64,000 nucleotides of DNA from CAVWTN01 sp963757945 (GCA_963757945.1 CAVWTN010000001.1:843559-907558); one strand, 5' to 3'. Positions 54,074-63,837 are shown, numbered from the stretch's first letter. Numbers and translations are program-made. The notes: generated by a model not told the origin, from the sequence alone.

Positions 54074-54814
54074 ATGCTCGGCCGCCTTACCCACTTCGTA
54101 AGTACTAGCTCTACTAACGGACACGCCGCGGAGCCAGCGGCGGAGGGAGCCGATCCCTACATCGCTGCGCGCGACCACGCATTCGAAGAAGCCGCGCGCG
54201 AGCGCAAGACGGCTCGATCGTGGCGACGCCTTGCGACGGCGTCTCTTGTCCTCTCGCTCGGACTACTAGCAAACAATGTCGTGACGACCGCCAAGCTGCG
54301 AGGCCCGGCGGAAGCGCTCGTGCTGACACAGGACGATCGCGGAGCGATGCGTCTGCTCGGTCGCGCCGGCGAAGCTCCTGTTCCCTCGGACGTCGCATTG
54401 CAAGCCGGCGTGCGCACGTGGCTCGAGGACGTGCGCAGCATCCCCGGCATCAACTATGCGCTCGCGCGGGAGCAAAAGAATACCGTGCTCGCGATGACGG
54501 ATGCGAACGCGCCCATTCGGGCCGAGGTTGACACGTGCGCCGCGAACGCAGCGAAGCTGGGCAAGTACGAGATTCGTGCGGTGTCGAGCGTCGACGTGAC
54601 CCCGCTGCCGGTCTCAGCTGGGGCTCCAGCGCGCACGTATATCGTGCGCTGGGCTGAGCAAACCACGACGACCGCCGGCGTGACGACTGCGCAGCACTCG
54701 GGGCAGGTCACGATCGCGAACAACGCGGCAATACCGACCGATCCGCAGGTGGCGGTGTTGAATCCCGCAGGCGTTTACGTCGAGCAAAAAGCGCTCGATG
54801 TTCCGTTGTGCTGA
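54074..54814 (+). CDS. VirB8/TrbF-like type IV secretion protein
   Basis: 246 residues. A cytoplasmic N-terminus, one membrane helix (ATASLVLSLGLLANNVV) and a periplasmic NTF2-like domain with YIVRWAEQTTT. VirB8-type proteins are inner-membrane assembly factors. First of an operon in which most genes overlap by 1-4 bases. Confidence 0.8.
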   Translation: MLGRLTHFVSTSSTNGHAAEPAAEGADPYIAARDHAFEEAARERKTARSWRRLATASLVLSLGLLANNVVTTAKLRGPAEALVLTQDDRGAMRLLGRAGEAPVPSDVALQAGVRTWLEDVRSIPGINYALAREQKNTVLAMTDANAPIRAEVDTCAANAAKLGKYEIRAVSSVDVTPLPVSAGAPARTYIVRWAEQTTTTAGVTTAQHSGQVTIANNAAIPTDPQVAVLNPAGVYVEQKALDVPLC

Positions 54815-54821
54815 GGCGACG

Positions 54822-55709
54822 ATGAAGAAAAAGGTGCTGGCGTTCGCCGCGACTCTTGGCGTGGTTTCGTCCTCAGCCCTTGCGGACGATGCACGGTGGA
54901 TCTCTGTTTCATACCGCGACCGCACACAGGCGACGATCAGTTGCGGCGCCGGTGTGATGTGTGAAGTCACGCTCGAGCGCGGGGAGCGTCTCCTTGGCGG
55001 CGAGTTCGTCGGCGAGACGCTTTCGTCGAGCGCTAATGGTGCCGCCGAAACCGGACAATACGAGCTTTGGAACCACTCGTCGATGTACGAGGGCGAAGGC
55101 GTGCAGCAGACGCCGCACCTGACCTTCGTCGCCTCGAAGCCAGGACTGACGGCCGATGCCGTCATCACCACGAGCCGGCGGGTGTATCGACTCGAGTTGC
55201 ACAGCATGGCCTCTCTGCGGCCGACGTACGTTCGCTTTGAGTATCCGCAGGCCGTCGCGATGCGCCCGCGATCGCGATCGAATGTGACGGTCGAGCAGCC
55301 GCGGACGATCGCCGAACAGATGGACCACGCGTGCGCGACCATGCCGGCGAGCGAGGGCTACGGGACCGATGCGCAGCCCGTGCAGTGGCGACCGATGCGC
55401 GTATGCCATTCCTCCTCACGAACGTTCGTGCAGCTTCCTTCAAGCGCGACCGTACCCGTGGACGTGCCGATCCCATTTCTGGCGACGCCCAGTGGCGATC
55501 AAAGCGTCGTCTGGCAATATGATTCGCGCTCGCGCATCTACGGGATCGACCTCGTCGCCGATGAGTTTGCATTGACGCTGGGGAGCGGGAAGCATCAGAC
55601 GCGGATGCGCGTGCAGCGCCAGGTCTCTCCGGCGCTTGGCGCGACACCTGCCCCTTCAGTCGGTATTGTGCAGCCCTCGCCGGAGCCGACGAGGTTCTCC
55701 GAGCGATGA
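54822..55709 (+). CDS. VirB9/TrbG-like type IV secretion protein
   Basis: 295 residues from ATG at 54822. Signal peptide (KKKVLAFAATLGVVSSSALA), then beta-rich domain with TLERGERLLGGEF, LTFVASKPGLTADAVITTSRR and YRLELHS, typical of VirB9, which forms the outer-membrane core complex with VirB10. The stop overlaps the next start by ATGA. Confidence 0.85.
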   Translation: MKKKVLAFAATLGVVSSSALADDARWISVSYRDRTQATISCGAGVMCEVTLERGERLLGGEFVGETLSSSANGAAETGQYELWNHSSMYEGEGVQQTPHLTFVASKPGLTADAVITTSRRVYRLELHSMASLRPTYVRFEYPQAVAMRPRSRSNVTVEQPRTIAEQMDHACATMPASEGYGTDAQPVQWRPMRVCHSSSRTFVQLPSSATVPVDVPIPFLATPSGDQSVVWQYDSRSRIYGIDLVADEFALTLGSGKHQTRMRVQRQVSPALGATPAPSVGIVQPSPEPTRFSER

Positions 55710-56740
55710 CGGATCCCGGTTATCGCGGCACGGGGCGTTGGGCCATCATGACAGCCGGTGTCGTTGGTTTCGGCCTAGTAGCCTTCGCGTTTGGTTCGTG
55801 CGCGAGTGCGTTGATCGGCGCGGCGCATGGCGCGTCGAGCGTTGCGCGACCCGACGAGAGGCCGCTGCATCCCGTCTCGGCCTACAATCCCGACCAGCAG
55901 CAAGCCCCCTTCGCTGAAGCGACGCCGTTTCCGACGCCCGCATCGGTGCGGCCGCCGACGATTGCCGCCGTTGCACGTGCTGTGTCCGCTGTGAACCTGA
56001 CCCCATCGAGGACGGCAGCTTCGAGTACGGCTGCGACCGCAGCCCAGGTCGCGGTCCGACGTCCTACGACGCTGACGTTCGCGCCGCCCTACGAGCGAGA
56101 CCAGGCTCAAAACGCGCAGGCGCGCGAGGATCTCGCCGTTGCACCGGCGCCGGCGGCTGGGGCCTACGTGCAGCCCGCGCGGTACGAGCTCGGCGAGCAA
56201 GATTTCATTACGGTCAGGCTCACGACAAACGTCGACTCCTCGACGCCCGGCGCCGTCCTTGGCGTCGTAACCGTACCGGCGTACGACTCGACGACTCACG
56301 CGACGGTGCTCATCCCGGCCGGCACGATGCTGAAAGGCGATGACTACAACGCGGTCGCGAGCCACGCCGAAGGCGGCCGGCTCCTCCTTGCCGCTCACGA
56401 ACTGATCTTTCCGAACGAGGTTCGGTTCTTGCTTGGATCGCTAGCCGGCGCCGATCCCATGGGCGCTCCCGGCAATCCTGGCGACGTCAACACGCACCGC
56501 GGTCGCGCTTTCGGTCAGGCGGCGCTGTATTCGTTGCTCGGCGCGGCCACCACGGCGCTCGGGAACATCGGCAACCACGGCACGTCGTTCGCCTTCGGTG
56601 CCTCGCAGCTCGGGCAGGTCTTATTTGAGAACGCCGAGGCATTGCGTCCGACCGTGACGTTGCCGGCCGGGACGATCGTTCACGTCTATCCCTCGCAGCC
56701 TTTGATCATGCGCCCTTATGCGGAGATTGCTCATGATTAG
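55706..56740 (+). CDS. VirB10/TrbI-like type IV secretion protein
   Basis: 344 residues. One membrane helix (IMTAGVVGFGLVAFAFGS), a Pro/Ala-rich periplasmic linker (60-150) and a C-terminal TrbI-like domain with VLIPAGTMLKGD, FGQAALYSLLG and LPAGTIVHVYPSQPL. VirB10 spans both membranes and opens the channel. Confidence 0.87.
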   Translation: MTDPGYRGTGRWAIMTAGVVGFGLVAFAFGSCASALIGAAHGASSVARPDERPLHPVSAYNPDQQQAPFAEATPFPTPASVRPPTIAAVARAVSAVNLTPSRTAASSTAATAAQVAVRRPTTLTFAPPYERDQAQNAQAREDLAVAPAPAAGAYVQPARYELGEQDFITVRLTTNVDSSTPGAVLGVVTVPAYDSTTHATVLIPAGTMLKGDDYNAVASHAEGGRLLLAAHELIFPNEVRFLLGSLAGADPMGAPGNPGDVNTHRGRAFGQAALYSLLGAATTALGNIGNHGTSFAFGASQLGQVLFENAEALRPTVTLPAGTIVHVYPSQPLIMRPYAEIAHD

Positions 56741-57281
56741 CGCGCCGGTCCTGGCCGTGCTGCTCGAACGTTGCGCGCCGCGCATGGATCGCACCGTTGC
56801 TGCGAGCATCGTTGCCGTGGAGTCGCTCGGCGACGCGTGGGCGATTCGCGACGACTTGACGCGCCGGTCGTATCATCCGCCCACCTACTCCCGAGCGGTG
56901 ACGCTCGCGCACGAGCTGCTCGAGCAAGGGCACAGCATCGACCTCGGTCTGGCCCAAGTGAATTCGGTGCATCTCGGCGCTCCCGGGGTCTCAGTCGAAG
57001 CAATGCTCCGACCCTGCGCGAACCTGCGTGCCGGCGCCGCGATCTATGCTCGAGCGCTCGCCGTATCGGGTGACGTGCGGGGTGCCCTCGTCGCGTACAA
57101 CGGAGCCGGCGCGACGTCGCAGGCGTATGCCGATCGTGTGCTCGAGGCGCGCTCTTCGCCGTTCGTTGCCGACGTTCTCGCCGGCGGATCGCCGTCTCGT
57201 CGTGCGTCGATTGTCCTTGCACAGGCTCGGCCGATCGTTGTCCGGCGCGCCGTGCAGTTCATCGCAGAGGCCAAGCCGTGA
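56733..57281 (+). CDS. VirB1-like lytic transglycosylase
   Basis: 182 residues from ATG at 56733, which overlaps the VirB10 stop and has CGGAG upstream; ATG at 56718 is possible. SLT fold: IVAVESLGDAWA (catalytic Glu), DLGLAQVNSVHL and LVAYNGAG. Cuts peptidoglycan to let the transfer channel through. Its first 25 residues may act as a signal anchor. Confidence 0.8.
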   Translation: MISAPVLAVLLERCAPRMDRTVAASIVAVESLGDAWAIRDDLTRRSYHPPTYSRAVTLAHELLEQGHSIDLGLAQVNSVHLGAPGVSVEAMLRPCANLRAGAAIYARALAVSGDVRGALVAYNGAGATSQAYADRVLEARSSPFVADVLAGGSPSRRASIVLAQARPIVVRRAVQFIAEAKP

Positions 57282-57865
57282 AGCGGGGGTGGCGCGAGGT
57301 GTATCTCGTCTTCGTGACGCTCGGCCTCTTCGGGGTGTATCTGTTCGCGAGCGCCAAATTCGGATGGCCGACCGTCATCACGATCGTCGGCTCGTCATTG
57401 CCCGATGGTATCGCCTGGTTCGAGCCCGGCGTGGACGTTGCTCGCGGTCAGATAGCGCAGGAATGTTTGCCGCCCGCACTCGCGGCTTATGCGCTCGAGC
57501 ATCGCATCGTGCCGAAATGGAATAATTCGCCCTGTCCCGGCCAGGCCATGATGCTTGGCAAGATCGTCGCCGCGGTCGCCGGGGATGAGGTCGCCGTATC
57601 GGCCTCCGGCGTCAGCGTGAACGGACGCCGTTGGCCGATGTCAACAATCAAGAAAGTCGATGCTGGCGGCCATCGCATCGACTTGCGTCTCCCTGACGGT
57701 GCATTCCGCGTGCCGCGCGGCGGGGTGTTGCTCTTGGGCTTGTCGCCGGACAGTTGGGACGGACGCTATTGGGGACCGGTCCCGCTGTCGTCAATTCGCG
57801 GACGCATCATTCCCATCGTCACGAACGCGGGCTTTTTCTGGAAGCCGCGCTTGGAGGATCGTTAG
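57278..57865 (+). CDS. TraF-like signal peptidase (S26 family)
   Basis: 195 residues from GTG at 57278, overlapping the transglycosylase stop. One N-terminal helix, GSSLPDGIAW with the catalytic Ser, MMLGKIVAAVAGDEV with the Lys, and the Gly-rich VLLLGLSPDSWDGRYWGPV. TraF-type peptidases mature the pilin subunit, here encoded by the next gene. Confidence 0.87.
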   Translation: MKRGWREVYLVFVTLGLFGVYLFASAKFGWPTVITIVGSSLPDGIAWFEPGVDVARGQIAQECLPPALAAYALEHRIVPKWNNSPCPGQAMMLGKIVAAVAGDEVAVSASGVSVNGRRWPMSTIKKVDAGGHRIDLRLPDGAFRVPRGGVLLLGLSPDSWDGRYWGPVPLSSIRGRIIPIVTNAGFFWKPRLEDR

Positions 57866-57866
57866 C

Positions 57867-58145
57867 ATGACTGTCTCTTTCGTCCCGCTGCTCGCGGTCA
57901 CGGGTAGCTTACCCTCTTGGCTCTCGTTCCTCACGCCGATCATCACGGGCTGCGAGTGGGGCGCCTGCGCGATCGGCCTATGCGGTGCGGTCATCTCGCT
58001 TGGTCTCGCCGGCGCGCATTGGCTGCAGCACCGACACGATTGGGGGTCGCTGTTCCTCGGTGTACTCGGCGCGCTTGCAGGCTGTGGGTTCGCGGGTGGA
58101 GCGGTTGCGATCGGCACGGCCCTCGCCGCGACGGTCACCTTCTGA
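57867..58145 (+). CDS. VirB2/TrbC-like pilin
   Basis: 92 residues from ATG at 57867, with GGAGG 10 bases upstream. Two hydrophobic segments (ACAIGLCGAVISLGLAGA and LFLGVLGALAGCGFAGGA) and a short polar loop, the pattern of VirB2/TrbC pilins. Right after the TraF-like peptidase. Confidence 0.75.
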   Translation: MTVSFVPLLAVTGSLPSWLSFLTPIITGCEWGACAIGLCGAVISLGLAGAHWLQHRHDWGSLFLGVLGALAGCGFAGGAVAIGTALAATVTF

Positions 58146-58432
58146 TGAGCGAACGGCCTTGGTCCCACGCGATCAATAAGGCGGCTTGGAAGCGCCGGCA
58201 TAAGTTCGGCATCGATGGGCGCGTGCTCATCGGTGTCGTCTGCCCGCTGCTCCTGCTCGGCGGCTTTGGCATTTCGCTCGGCCGGCTGCTGATGATCGCG
58301 TTCGTCCTGCTTGCTGCAGCCGTGTGGTTTGCCGCCAAGCTGCAGTGGGAGCACGATCCCTGGCTCATCGACAAGCTTTTGATCGAGATGCGCCTCCCGC
58401 GTTGGGGACCGGCCACGAAGGAGCGCCGCTGA
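58145..58432 (+). CDS. VirB3/TrbD-like protein
   Basis: 95 residues, start overlapping the pilin stop (TGATG). Two close membrane segments (VLIGVVCPLLLLGGFGI, LLMIAFVLLAAAVWFA) with a soluble tail (WEHDPWLIDKLL). Normal position between VirB2 and VirB4. Confidence 0.77.
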   Translation: MSERPWSHAINKAAWKRRHKFGIDGRVLIGVVCPLLLLGGFGISLGRLLMIAFVLLAAAVWFAAKLQWEHDPWLIDKLLIEMRLPRWGPATKERR

Positions 58433-61008
58433 TGTTTGAAGGCCTCGCCGGTCTGGTCGCCGGCGCCAGCTCGCTCGGCGCCGTCTCGCTCGTTCCGGAG
58501 CTCCTCGCGCGCGCAGGTACCTTGCCGAAGCAGCGGCGACAGGGCGTCGGCCTCGCGGACTTTCTGCCGTATCGGCGCTTTGCGCGCGCCGACGTCATCC
58601 AGTGCGAGTCATGCCTCCTCGCCGCCTGGCGCGTCGCTGCAGCACCGACCGATGTTCTCGCGCCGGCGACGATCGTGAACACGTCCTATCAGGTGGCGGC
58701 AACCCTGGGTCTCCTTGGATCTGGTGCCGTTGGGCAGTTCTACTTTGTCCGCAGCCCGTTCCGCGAATACGACCCTGGGCTGAGCCGCAGCGACCATCCG
58801 GTGCTCGAGCTGCTTGACGACTTGCGCGAGGACTTCTTCTTGCGGCGCGCGCCCGTCTTCGACTCTGAGCGCTTCTTCGCGCTTTCGTGGGAGCCGCCCA
58901 ACCAGGTCGTCGAGAGCCTTCGCGCTGCGACGTCGTCGGGTCTCGCTGCGCGACGTCGATCGGAGGAAGATATGCTCGCCGAGTTCGAGTCGCTTTGCCG
59001 GCGGATCGAGGCGAGCCTCCGCGTCGGGCTTTCCGTCGTCGAGCGCCTCGGCGAGAGAATTGTCGATGGTCGTCGGCAGTCGGACCTCCTGCGCTTCGTC
59101 GCGCGCACCGTTTCAGGTAGCGATCATCCAATGGTCGTTCCACCGCCGACCGTGCCCCTCAACGAGCTACTCGCTCGCGATTTCCGCTTCGGCTGGGATG
59201 TGCGAATCGGCGAGGATGAGCTCGCGATCGTCGAGCTGCTCACGCCTCCCGACTTCGCCGCGCCGCAGCTCCTCGAGCGGCTCACGCAGCTCACGGTGCC
59301 GCACACGCTTGCTGTCCGCGTCGTCGGCATGTCGCTCTCAGAGTCCCTTCGCGTGCTCGAAGACGGCGTCGCGGACTTCCGAGGTGCGGCCGACTTTCAC
59401 GCGAGCCTCACGAACCCGGCCGAACTTCGCGCGGCGGAGCAGATGAGTGAGGCGTTCGGGCAAGCCGGCGACGAGTACCAGCGCGTCGGGTGGACGTCGA
59501 CGGCAGTCGTCGTGCGAGCGAAAGCGCGCGCCGAGGCCAGCGGCGCAGCGCAGGCCGTCGTGGATGCGCTCGCCGCGAGCGGCTTCTCGGCGACGGTCGG
59601 CAGAGCGGAAGCCGCCGACACCTGGCTTGCGACCTTGCCCGGGCAGCGGCGCTTCGGTATGCGCACGCATCCGATCGACGCGCTGACGACCGCGAAGGCG
59701 CTCTTGCCCTTGCACGAGCAAGCGAAGGGGCCGCGCTTCAACGATTCGGAGTCCTTCCCGGCCGGGCTCGACGTCCCGTGCATCTCGTACGGCTTGACTC
59801 GCGGCAACTCACCGCGTCGGCTACATCTCAACGTTGCCGACGTCTTCCACGGCATCTCGTGCGGCCGCACTCGTTCGGGAAAGAGCGTGCGAACTTCGTA
59901 TCTCGCGGCCATGTTCCGCGGACGTCTGCCGCTCGCATCGGTGACGCTGATCGATCGCGGGCTCTCGGCGAGACCCACGTGCCTCATGCTCGACGGGACC
60001 TGCTACGACGTGCTCGGTGCCAACTCGCCCGGCTTCGCCCTCTTCGCCGACGCTCATCGCGAAGACGACGAGGCGCGCGAACTCCTCACGATCTTCGAAG
60101 AGATGTGCGAGCTGCAAGGCGTCGCAGTCACACCGCTGCGCCGCATCGCGCTGCTCGAAGCAATCCGCACTGTCGCGTCATGGCCGCAGAAGGAGCGGAC
60201 GCTCTTCGCTTTTGCCGAGATCCTCGGCGGGGGCGACGATGGGCACGTACTCAAGCTGGCGATTGCGGCCTATGGCCCGGAGGGCGTGCTCGGTGACCTT
60301 TTCAATCGGGCGGCTGACTCGTTCGAAACGAACCGCTTCAACGTCATCGATATTGCCCACGTCTCGAGCCTCGGAGCGAAGTTCCTGATCCCGGTACTGC
60401 GCGTCATCTTCTGGCGGCTCGCCGCGCATGAGCGACGGCTCAAGAGCGAGCTCGGCGACGACCTGCACTCCCTCTATTTCCTCGACGAGGCGCATGCACT
60501 CTTGACGCATCCGATCGGCGCGGCATGGGTCCTCGAGCAGCAGAAGGAAGGGCGCAAGCACAACCGCGGCCTCTGGCTGGTCTCCAATTCCGTCGAGGAC
60601 TTCGCCACGGTCCCGCGACTCGACGACTTGCTCAAGGCGTCGCAGCTTCGCATGTATGCGCACGATCCCGGCGCGCTCGATCCGGCGACGTCGGCGTTTT
60701 ACGCGCAGCTCGGGCTACCGCGCCAAGGAATCGAGATGCTGCCCACGATCGGGCAACGCGCAATCGTTCTGCACGCGCCCGAGGCGGACGCTCTCTGCGA
60801 AGTCGATCTGCAGCTCGACGAGGACGTCCTCGCCGTGCTGGGCTCGAGTCGAACGAATACACTCGTCGATCGATTCCGTGAGCTCTACCCGGTCGAGCGG
60901 GATGGGCCGCAGCGGTGGAAGGTCGAGCTGCTGCGCGCGAACCCGTCATCGCTGGTGCGCGCCGCTGCGACACGCTTCGAAACAATTCTGCACGCAAAGG
61001 AGAGATGA
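58432..61008 (+). CDS. VirB4/TrbE-like T4SS ATPase
   Basis: 858 residues from ATG at 58432. N-terminal VirB4 domain, then P-loop CGRTRSGKSVRT (a slightly unusual GxxxxGKS), LIDRGLSARP, Walker B LYFLDEAHAL, and NRGLWLVSNSVEDF. VirB4 powers pilus assembly and substrate transfer. ATGA overlap with the next gene. Confidence 0.9.
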   Translation: MFEGLAGLVAGASSLGAVSLVPELLARAGTLPKQRRQGVGLADFLPYRRFARADVIQCESCLLAAWRVAAAPTDVLAPATIVNTSYQVAATLGLLGSGAVGQFYFVRSPFREYDPGLSRSDHPVLELLDDLREDFFLRRAPVFDSERFFALSWEPPNQVVESLRAATSSGLAARRRSEEDMLAEFESLCRRIEASLRVGLSVVERLGERIVDGRRQSDLLRFVARTVSGSDHPMVVPPPTVPLNELLARDFRFGWDVRIGEDELAIVELLTPPDFAAPQLLERLTQLTVPHTLAVRVVGMSLSESLRVLEDGVADFRGAADFHASLTNPAELRAAEQMSEAFGQAGDEYQRVGWTSTAVVVRAKARAEASGAAQAVVDALAASGFSATVGRAEAADTWLATLPGQRRFGMRTHPIDALTTAKALLPLHEQAKGPRFNDSESFPAGLDVPCISYGLTRGNSPRRLHLNVADVFHGISCGRTRSGKSVRTSYLAAMFRGRLPLASVTLIDRGLSARPTCLMLDGTCYDVLGANSPGFALFADAHREDDEARELLTIFEEMCELQGVAVTPLRRIALLEAIRTVASWPQKERTLFAFAEILGGGDDGHVLKLAIAAYGPEGVLGDLFNRAADSFETNRFNVIDIAHVSSLGAKFLIPVLRVIFWRLAAHERRLKSELGDDLHSLYFLDEAHALLTHPIGAAWVLEQQKEGRKHNRGLWLVSNSVEDFATVPRLDDLLKASQLRMYAHDPGALDPATSAFYAQLGLPRQGIEMLPTIGQRAIVLHAPEADALCEVDLQLDEDVLAVLGSSRTNTLVDRFRELYPVERDGPQRWKVELLRANPSSLVRAAATRFETILHAKER

Positions 61009-61577
61009 CTATGCGTCTGCGCAGAGCCTACGCGATCGTCGGTTTAGCGGGTCTCACCATCGGCCTGGCGCTGCCCGCGTCAGCCGATCTCTTGACTATC
61101 CCGAGCATGATCCCAGACATATGTGCCTTCGGCCACTGCATACAATTCACACAGTCGGCGGCTTTGGCGTCAGTTCAGCAGGTTATCGGGCAGATCCAGC
61201 AGCTCAAGAACGAGGCGCAGAACCTCGCGACCTTACCTCGCTCATATCAGAACGCCGAGGGCGACCTCAACGCGATCCTCGGCACCGGCAAGAGCATCGC
61301 GAGAGAGATCGCGGCAATTACGGCAGCCCAAGGCATCTCTGACCAGGCGGAGCAGGATGCCGCTGAAGCCGCGCGTCTTAACGGACTCGCGAGGATCGCT
61401 AACGGCCAGCAGCAACAGGCGATTGCGACCAATAGCTACCTTTCGCAGCTAAATGAAACCGCCCAGAAGCAGCTGCTCCTTTCAAGCGCGCAGCAGACCC
61501 AGTCCGCGGCAACGATGGACGACCTCGTTCAAGCCGCGCACTCTCTTTCGCTGCCCTACGATGGGCCGGAGCCGTAA
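61005..61577 (+). CDS. VirB5/TrbJ-like protein
   Basis: 190 residues. Signal peptide (AGLTIGLALPASA), a helical body with coiled coils (VIGQIQQLKNEAQNLA), as in VirB5/TrbJ minor pilins. Its C-terminus AAHSLSLPYDGPEP is also found at the end of the next small gene. ATGA overlap with virB4. Confidence 0.78.
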   Translation: MTMRLRRAYAIVGLAGLTIGLALPASADLLTIPSMIPDICAFGHCIQFTQSAALASVQQVIGQIQQLKNEAQNLATLPRSYQNAEGDLNAILGTGKSIAREIAAITAAQGISDQAEQDAAEAARLNGLARIANGQQQQAIATNSYLSQLNETAQKQLLLSSAQQTQSAATMDDLVQAAHSLSLPYDGPEP

Positions 61578-61580
61578 GTC

Positions 61581-61823
61581 ATGACGAATACCTGGCGCAC
61601 GATCCTCTGGGCCACAGCCACCGTGACTGCGTGCATTGGAACGTCAGCCGCCGTGCACCACGCAGATGAGGTTCGCATGGTCACGCTAACTGCGAAAGTG
61701 TCTGTGCTCAGCTCTCAATGTGACGCGATTCGGCTAAAGCAAGCCCAGGACGCGCTGACGATGCGGCATCTCGTTGAAGCCGCGCACTCTCTCTCGCAGC
61801 CGTATCATGGACCGGAGCCGTAA
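61581..61823 (+). CDS. Small protein sharing VirB5 C-terminus
   Basis: 80 residues. Hydrophobic N-terminal segment (ILWATATVTACIGTSAA), short helix and the tail AAHSLSQPYHGPEP, nearly the same as that of the VirB5-like protein. Could be a TrbK-like entry-exclusion lipoprotein by position, or a partial duplicate of VirB5's tail. Function unknown. Confidence 0.6.
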   Translation: MTNTWRTILWATATVTACIGTSAAVHHADEVRMVTLTAKVSVLSSQCDAIRLKQAQDALTMRHLVEAAHSLSQPYHGPEP

Positions 61824-62824
61824 TGAATCGCGTCCTGCTCGCGCAAGCCACGACCATTCCGACTCCGCCCTTTGGCGACTGGCTGAACGGATTCGTCGAC
61901 CAAGTAACCGGTGATGTCAATCCGTGGCTTGCGAACGCCCAACTCATCATGCACGCGCTTTTCGCCGTGTTCCTGATCCTGGTAGTCGTCTTCGCTCTCG
62001 CGCGCCGCGCCGTGCAGGATCAGTCCATTGCCGGATGGGGGCACGCGCTGCCACTGATCCTCATGGACTTACTCCCACCGTTTCTTATCGTCTACGCGGC
62101 GCCGGCGTTCGTCCTCAACACGCTCTCTGTCGGGCTTGGCCTCGGCTCGTCGATCACCGGCTACGACATGACCGGACCGTCGGCGATGGCAGGAGCATTC
62201 GAGAAATGCATGCGGAGCATGTTGGGTGCGCCGTTCTCGCAGCTTGTCACGACGATGACGCAGCCGCCGAGCTTTTCATGGCAATATCTCTCAGACCTGA
62301 CGGCGGTTCCAGCTCTGGCGCAAGCCGGACTGGCTGAAGAGATCGCCGCTTTCTTCCTCTGTGTGCTTTTCGTCTTACCGACGGCGTGTCTGTGCACGCT
62401 GACGTTGGTTTTCGTGGAAGTTGACGCGCTTGTGGTTACGCCGTTTGCGCTCGTCCTGGTGGCCTTTTGCCTCGGCGGCGTGGGTGGAAGTCTCTGGGAG
62501 GGGGCACTGCACGCATGGGTGCGCCGGGTCTTCCGCCTAGCCGTTGCGCTAGGCATAGCCGTTATAGCAATGATCGCTATCGGACACGTCAACGATAGTA
62601 TCGCGGCGCTCAACCCGCTTGACTACAAGACGACGCTCTATGGGTGGCTCGTCGACGTGCTGGAAATCGTCGTCGTCGGCGGACTCACGGCTGCTATCCC
62701 TTTTGCGCTGGACGCCGGCATTTCTGGCGCGTTCGCCTTCGGCGCGGGTGTCCCCAAGGTCAATATCTCCCGCGACGTCTACGGAGCCACGGCAAGAGTG
62801 CTCATGCGTCGGTTCGCGAGATGA
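61823..62824 (+). CDS. VirB6/TrbL-like membrane protein
   Basis: 333 residues with about six membrane helices (LIMHALFAVFLILVVVFAL, FLCVLFVLPTACLCTL, VVTPFALVLVAFCLGG, AIVIAMIAIGHVN region, VVVGGLTAAIPFALD). VirB6 proteins form the inner-membrane path of the substrate. Starts on the last base of the preceding stop. Confidence 0.82.
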   Translation: MNRVLLAQATTIPTPPFGDWLNGFVDQVTGDVNPWLANAQLIMHALFAVFLILVVVFALARRAVQDQSIAGWGHALPLILMDLLPPFLIVYAAPAFVLNTLSVGLGLGSSITGYDMTGPSAMAGAFEKCMRSMLGAPFSQLVTTMTQPPSFSWQYLSDLTAVPALAQAGLAEEIAAFFLCVLFVLPTACLCTLTLVFVEVDALVVTPFALVLVAFCLGGVGGSLWEGALHAWVRRVFRLAVALGIAVIAMIAIGHVNDSIAALNPLDYKTTLYGWLVDVLEIVVVGGLTAAIPFALDAGISGAFAFGAGVPKVNISRDVYGATARVLMRRFAR

Positions 62825-62997
62825 TGCGGTTTCTGGTCGAGCTTGTTCGCACGGTCCTCGATGTGCGCGACGAGCACAAGCGTCGTGGGAAGGCCAGGCA
62901 GCATCCAATGGACGATCCGGCCGTTCCCCGCGCGCCCTCCGATCCCCTGAGCCTGCCGACACGAGGCGATATTCTTGGCCGACGCATCGAGCCATAA
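62821..62997 (+). CDS. Small protein, unknown
   Basis: 58 residues. ATG overlaps the VirB6 stop (ATGA), so it is likely translated. Starts MMRFLVELVRTVLDVRDEHK, then a short polar tail. No family recognised. Confidence 0.5.
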   Translation: MMRFLVELVRTVLDVRDEHKRRGKARQHPMDDPAVPRAPSDPLSLPTRGDILGRRIEP

Positions 62998-63009
62998 GAG
63001 AGGGACCTA

Positions 63010-63837
63010 ATGAGCGCTCGTGCAGATCTTTCCGCCGTTGGACGTTACCTTGACGCGCAACAGAATGACCTCGTCGATGGAGGCGGTCGCTCCCGGCGGC
63101 CCACGATTCATAAGGTATCGGCGTATAATCCCGCTCGTTCGGAGGCGTGGTGCGGTTACGATCCGGGCAGCGGCGAGTATTTCGGTCGCGTGCGGGACCA
63201 TCGCGGTTGGGTCTATCGCGAGCGAACGGCTGACCTGCTAGCGCTCGTGCGCGGCCTTCGGCAGTATGCTCACATCCCGCCGGCTGCCGTGGAGGTCTTG
63301 CGCGCTGAGCGCGTGTGCCGCGACAACCTCCCGCTTTCCGGAAAAGAGGTTGATTGGACCGACCACGTCCGGCTGCGAGTCGACCACGTGCTCGAAGGGA
63401 TCGCGCTCGATCGGCTCCCCGAGCTTGACCGGGAAGCCCTCGAGCGTCACATCTCCCCCCTGCGAGCCGTAGAGGGACACGGAATGCGGATCATCGGCAC
63501 CTTCGACCATGATGCGCGGATGCGCACGCTAGGGGACGACGGCCGGGAATACATGGTCGAGGCGAAGCGGTTCCCGCTGCTTGCACAGTTCAATGCCGAT
63601 GGTCGGCTCGTCGACGCGGCGATCGTCTTCGACGTTGCCGGCGATGGAAAGACGCGCTACCTGGCACAGTACATCGACGCCGCGCACATTCAGACGCTCT
63701 CGCAAGCCGGGAAGCTGCATCTCGAGCCCGGCGTCGAGCTCTCGCCGGCGACGCTCGGCCGGACGCAGGACCTTACGCCGGAACCGGACGACGAGCTCTC
63801 GCAACGGCGCGCGCAAAGCCAAGGGATGCGCCGGTGA
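63010..63837 (+). CDS. Conjugation-operon protein, unknown function
   Basis: 275 residues. Soluble, charged, no membrane segment. Contains YNPARSEAWCGYDPGSGEYF and FDVAGDGKTRYLAQYI. AGAGAGGGAC precedes the ATG. Located between VirB6 and the coupling-protein gene, whose start overlaps its stop (GTGA). A role in coupling or substrate selection would fit the position but there is no domain evidence. Confidence 0.6.
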   Translation: MSARADLSAVGRYLDAQQNDLVDGGGRSRRPTIHKVSAYNPARSEAWCGYDPGSGEYFGRVRDHRGWVYRERTADLLALVRGLRQYAHIPPAAVEVLRAERVCRDNLPLSGKEVDWTDHVRLRVDHVLEGIALDRLPELDREALERHISPLRAVEGHGMRIIGTFDHDARMRTLGDDGREYMVEAKRFPLLAQFNADGRLVDAAIVFDVAGDGKTRYLAQYIDAAHIQTLSQAGKLHLEPGVELSPATLGRTQDLTPEPDDELSQRRAQSQGMRR

